DNA of 5,734 nucleotides, taken from assembly GCA_028288645.1 (NCBI GenBank), contig JAQBNJ010000487.1:1-5734 (forward strand), written 5' to 3'. Within the stretch, counting starts at the first letter, position 1. Each line of letters opens with the position of its first letter. The translations under genes and the position numbers were made by a program. This document shows, piece after piece, positions 4,712-5,734 of this stretch. The DNA comes from Sediminibacterium sp. Lineage in GTDB: Bacteria > Bacteroidota > Bacteroidia > Chitinophagales > Chitinophagaceae. Below the pieces are notes generated by a model that saw only the letters and a program-made list of their open reading frames with translations, did not search any database and had not been told where the DNA came from.

Positions 4712-5323
4712 ATGCTACTACATATCCACCCCGATAACCCCAACCCCCGGCATATTAAGACGGTGATAGAATGCCTGCTGGATGGGGGCGTGATCATTTA
4801 TCCCACAGATACGATCTATGGTTTGGGTTGCGATATATTTCAGCACAAGGCGATCGAAAGAATTGCCCGCATCAAAAATGTAGATCCCGCCAAAGCGCAG
4901 CTGAGTTTTGTTTGTTATGACCTGAGCGACCTGAGCAAATACACGAAGAGCATATCAACACCTCTATACCGGTTGTTAAAAAATTATTTGCCCGGCCCAT
5001 ATACATTCATTCTTCCTGCGAGTAAAGAAGTACCTAAAATATTACACAGCAAGAAAAATACGATCGGCCTGCGTGTTCCTGATAATAATATTGCGCGAAC
5101 GATCGTGCATGATCTTGATCATCCTTTGCTTTCGGCTTCTTTGCCCGGCGAGATGGTAGAAGAGTATACCGATCCCGAACTGATGCATGATAATTTTGAA
5201 AAACTGGTAGATATCGTGATCGATGGAGGTATCGGCGGAATGGTTCCTTCTACTGTTGTGGATTGTACGCAAGACGAGTATGAAGTGATCAGGCAGGGTG
5301 CGGGTGAATGGTTGGAGGTTTAA
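4712..5323 (+). CDS. yciO: YciO-type member of the Sua5/YrdC/YciO family (often annotated L-threonylcarbamoyladenylate synthase)
   Basis: A 203-residue single YrdC-like domain protein. It matches the E. coli YciO pattern closely as I recall it: HIHPDNPN at the N-terminus, GGVIIYPTDTIYGLGCD (25-41), DLSDLSKY (70-77), PGPYTFIL (94-101), IGLRVPDN (118-125), PLLSASLP (138-145), STVVDC (180-185) and VIRQGAG (192-198). The wider family makes threonylcarbamoyl-AMP from threonine, bicarbonate and ATP for the t6A37 tRNA modification. YciO-type proteins differ: where TsaC/Sua5 has an S-x-N motif near the end of the fold, this one has SASLP, so the Asn is missing, and the function may not be t6A synthesis. 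No C-terminal Sua5 domain is present. The ATG at 4712 gives the family N-terminus; TAATTTCG at 4699 is one mismatch from the Bacteroidota -7 consensus TAnnTTTG, which would make the message nearly leaderless. The stop overlaps that of rnhB. Confidence 0.85.
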   Translation: MLLHIHPDNPNPRHIKTVIECLLDGGVIIYPTDTIYGLGCDIFQHKAIERIARIKNVDPAKAQLSFVCYDLSDLSKYTKSISTPLYRLLKNYLPGPYTFILPASKEVPKILHSKKNTIGLRVPDNNIARTIVHDLDHPLLSASLPGEMVEEYTDPELMHDNFEKLVDIVIDGGIGGMVPSTVVDCTQDEYEVIRQGAGEWLEV

Positions 5324-5734
5324 TCATAATCCAGTTCGGCATCCCGTAACCGCAGTTCCAGTTCATCTATATCAGGAATGGAATCAAACAGCCCCATCGT
5401 TTTCGGTTCAATATTATAACTCATGCGATGATATTTACACAGGCCATGCTTTTCAATAGCGGTACGATGCTCAAGTGTTCCATAGCCTTTGTTCTTATCC
5501 CATCCATACTGCGGAAATTCTTCATGTAATTGCTGCATGTATGCATCACGATACGTTTTGGCTAAGATACTGGCGGCGGCTATGGAAGCATAGATGCCAT
5601 CTCCAATGATAATACAATGATGGAGTACATCTCTATAAGTAACAACGCGATTTCCATCGATCAACCATAAACGCTGATGCGGATCCAGTTGTTCGATCTC
5701 TAAATGCAAGGCTTTGAATGAGGCGCGTAAGATA
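5320..5734 (-). CDS. rnhB: Ribonuclease HII, C-terminal part, truncated at window edge
   Basis: The last 137 residues of RNase HII, open through base 5733 with no stop, so the start lies beyond the window. The enzyme cuts RNA in RNA:DNA hybrids and 5' of single ribonucleotides in DNA. Visible signatures are LIDGN, with the catalytic Asp; SIAAASILAKTYRD, with the last catalytic Asp; and NKGYGTLEHRTAIEKHG with YHRMSYN. The N-terminal DEAGRG motif would lie outside; about 60 residues are probably missing. Two oddities: the usually conserved Lys in the K-G-D motif before SIAAAS is Ile here (codon at 5605-5607), and the tail (about 35 residues after YHRMSYN) contains TMGLF, which resembles a sliding-clamp-binding motif. 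The gene is convergent with the YciO-like gene, and both stops lie within TTAA at 5320-5323. Confidence 0.93.
   Translation of the reverse strand, partial: ILRASFKALHLEIEQLDPHQRLWLIDGNRVVTYRDVLHHCIIIGDGIYASIAAASILAKTYRDAYMQQLHEEFPQYGWDKNKGYGTLEHRTAIEKHGLCKYHRMSYNIEPKTMGLFDSIPDIDELELRLRDAELDYD

Overview
The window looks like ordinary chromosome from a member of the Bacteroidota, most likely near the Chitinophagaceae. The support is indirect: the protein styles (a KorB-type 2-oxoacid:ferredoxin oxidoreductase subunit, a NarL-type response regulator, a DPP5-like S9 peptidase, a Bacteroidota-style RNase HII), the near absence of Shine-Dalgarno sequences before starts, and AT-rich palindromic intergenic repeats. 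No tRNA, rRNA, CRISPR array, transposase or integrase gene was found.

Layout. 1-859 (minus) is the N-terminal part of a secreted S9-family peptidase that runs off the left edge. A 97-base divergent spacer with a GC-rich hairpin separates it from a small AhpD/carboxymuconolactone-decarboxylase-like protein (957-1301, plus). A 117-base near-perfect inverted repeat then fills the gap to korB (1428-2474, plus), the thiamine-diphosphate and iron-sulfur subunit of 2-oxoglutarate:ferredoxin oxidoreductase. A hairpin terminator lies between korB and a convergent orphan LuxR/NarL-type response regulator (2540-3196, minus).

The 522 bases from 3197 to 3718 carry no convincing gene but much structure: a long stem-loop, a strong rightward intrinsic terminator with no gene ahead of it, two diverged copies of a module about 90 bases long set about 145 bases apart, and a short AATTCG array that touches the stop codon of the next gene. 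Then come a cupin/JmjC-like (FIH-type) putative 2-oxoglutarate dioxygenase (3719-4597, minus), a divergent spacer with another imperfect palindrome, a YciO/Sua5-family protein (4712-5323, plus), and the C-terminal two thirds of ribonuclease HII (5320-5734, minus), which shares its stop region with the YciO gene.

The genes do not form one pathway. They are mostly single transcription units in alternating orientation, with functions in peptide degradation, redox, TCA-cycle carbon metabolism, signalling, putative hydroxylation, nucleotide or tRNA chemistry, and RNA:DNA hybrid repair. I see no clear new multi-gene system. The parts most worth a second look are the structured 3197-3718 region, the palindromic intergenic elements, and residue-level oddities in RNase HII and the YciO-like protein.
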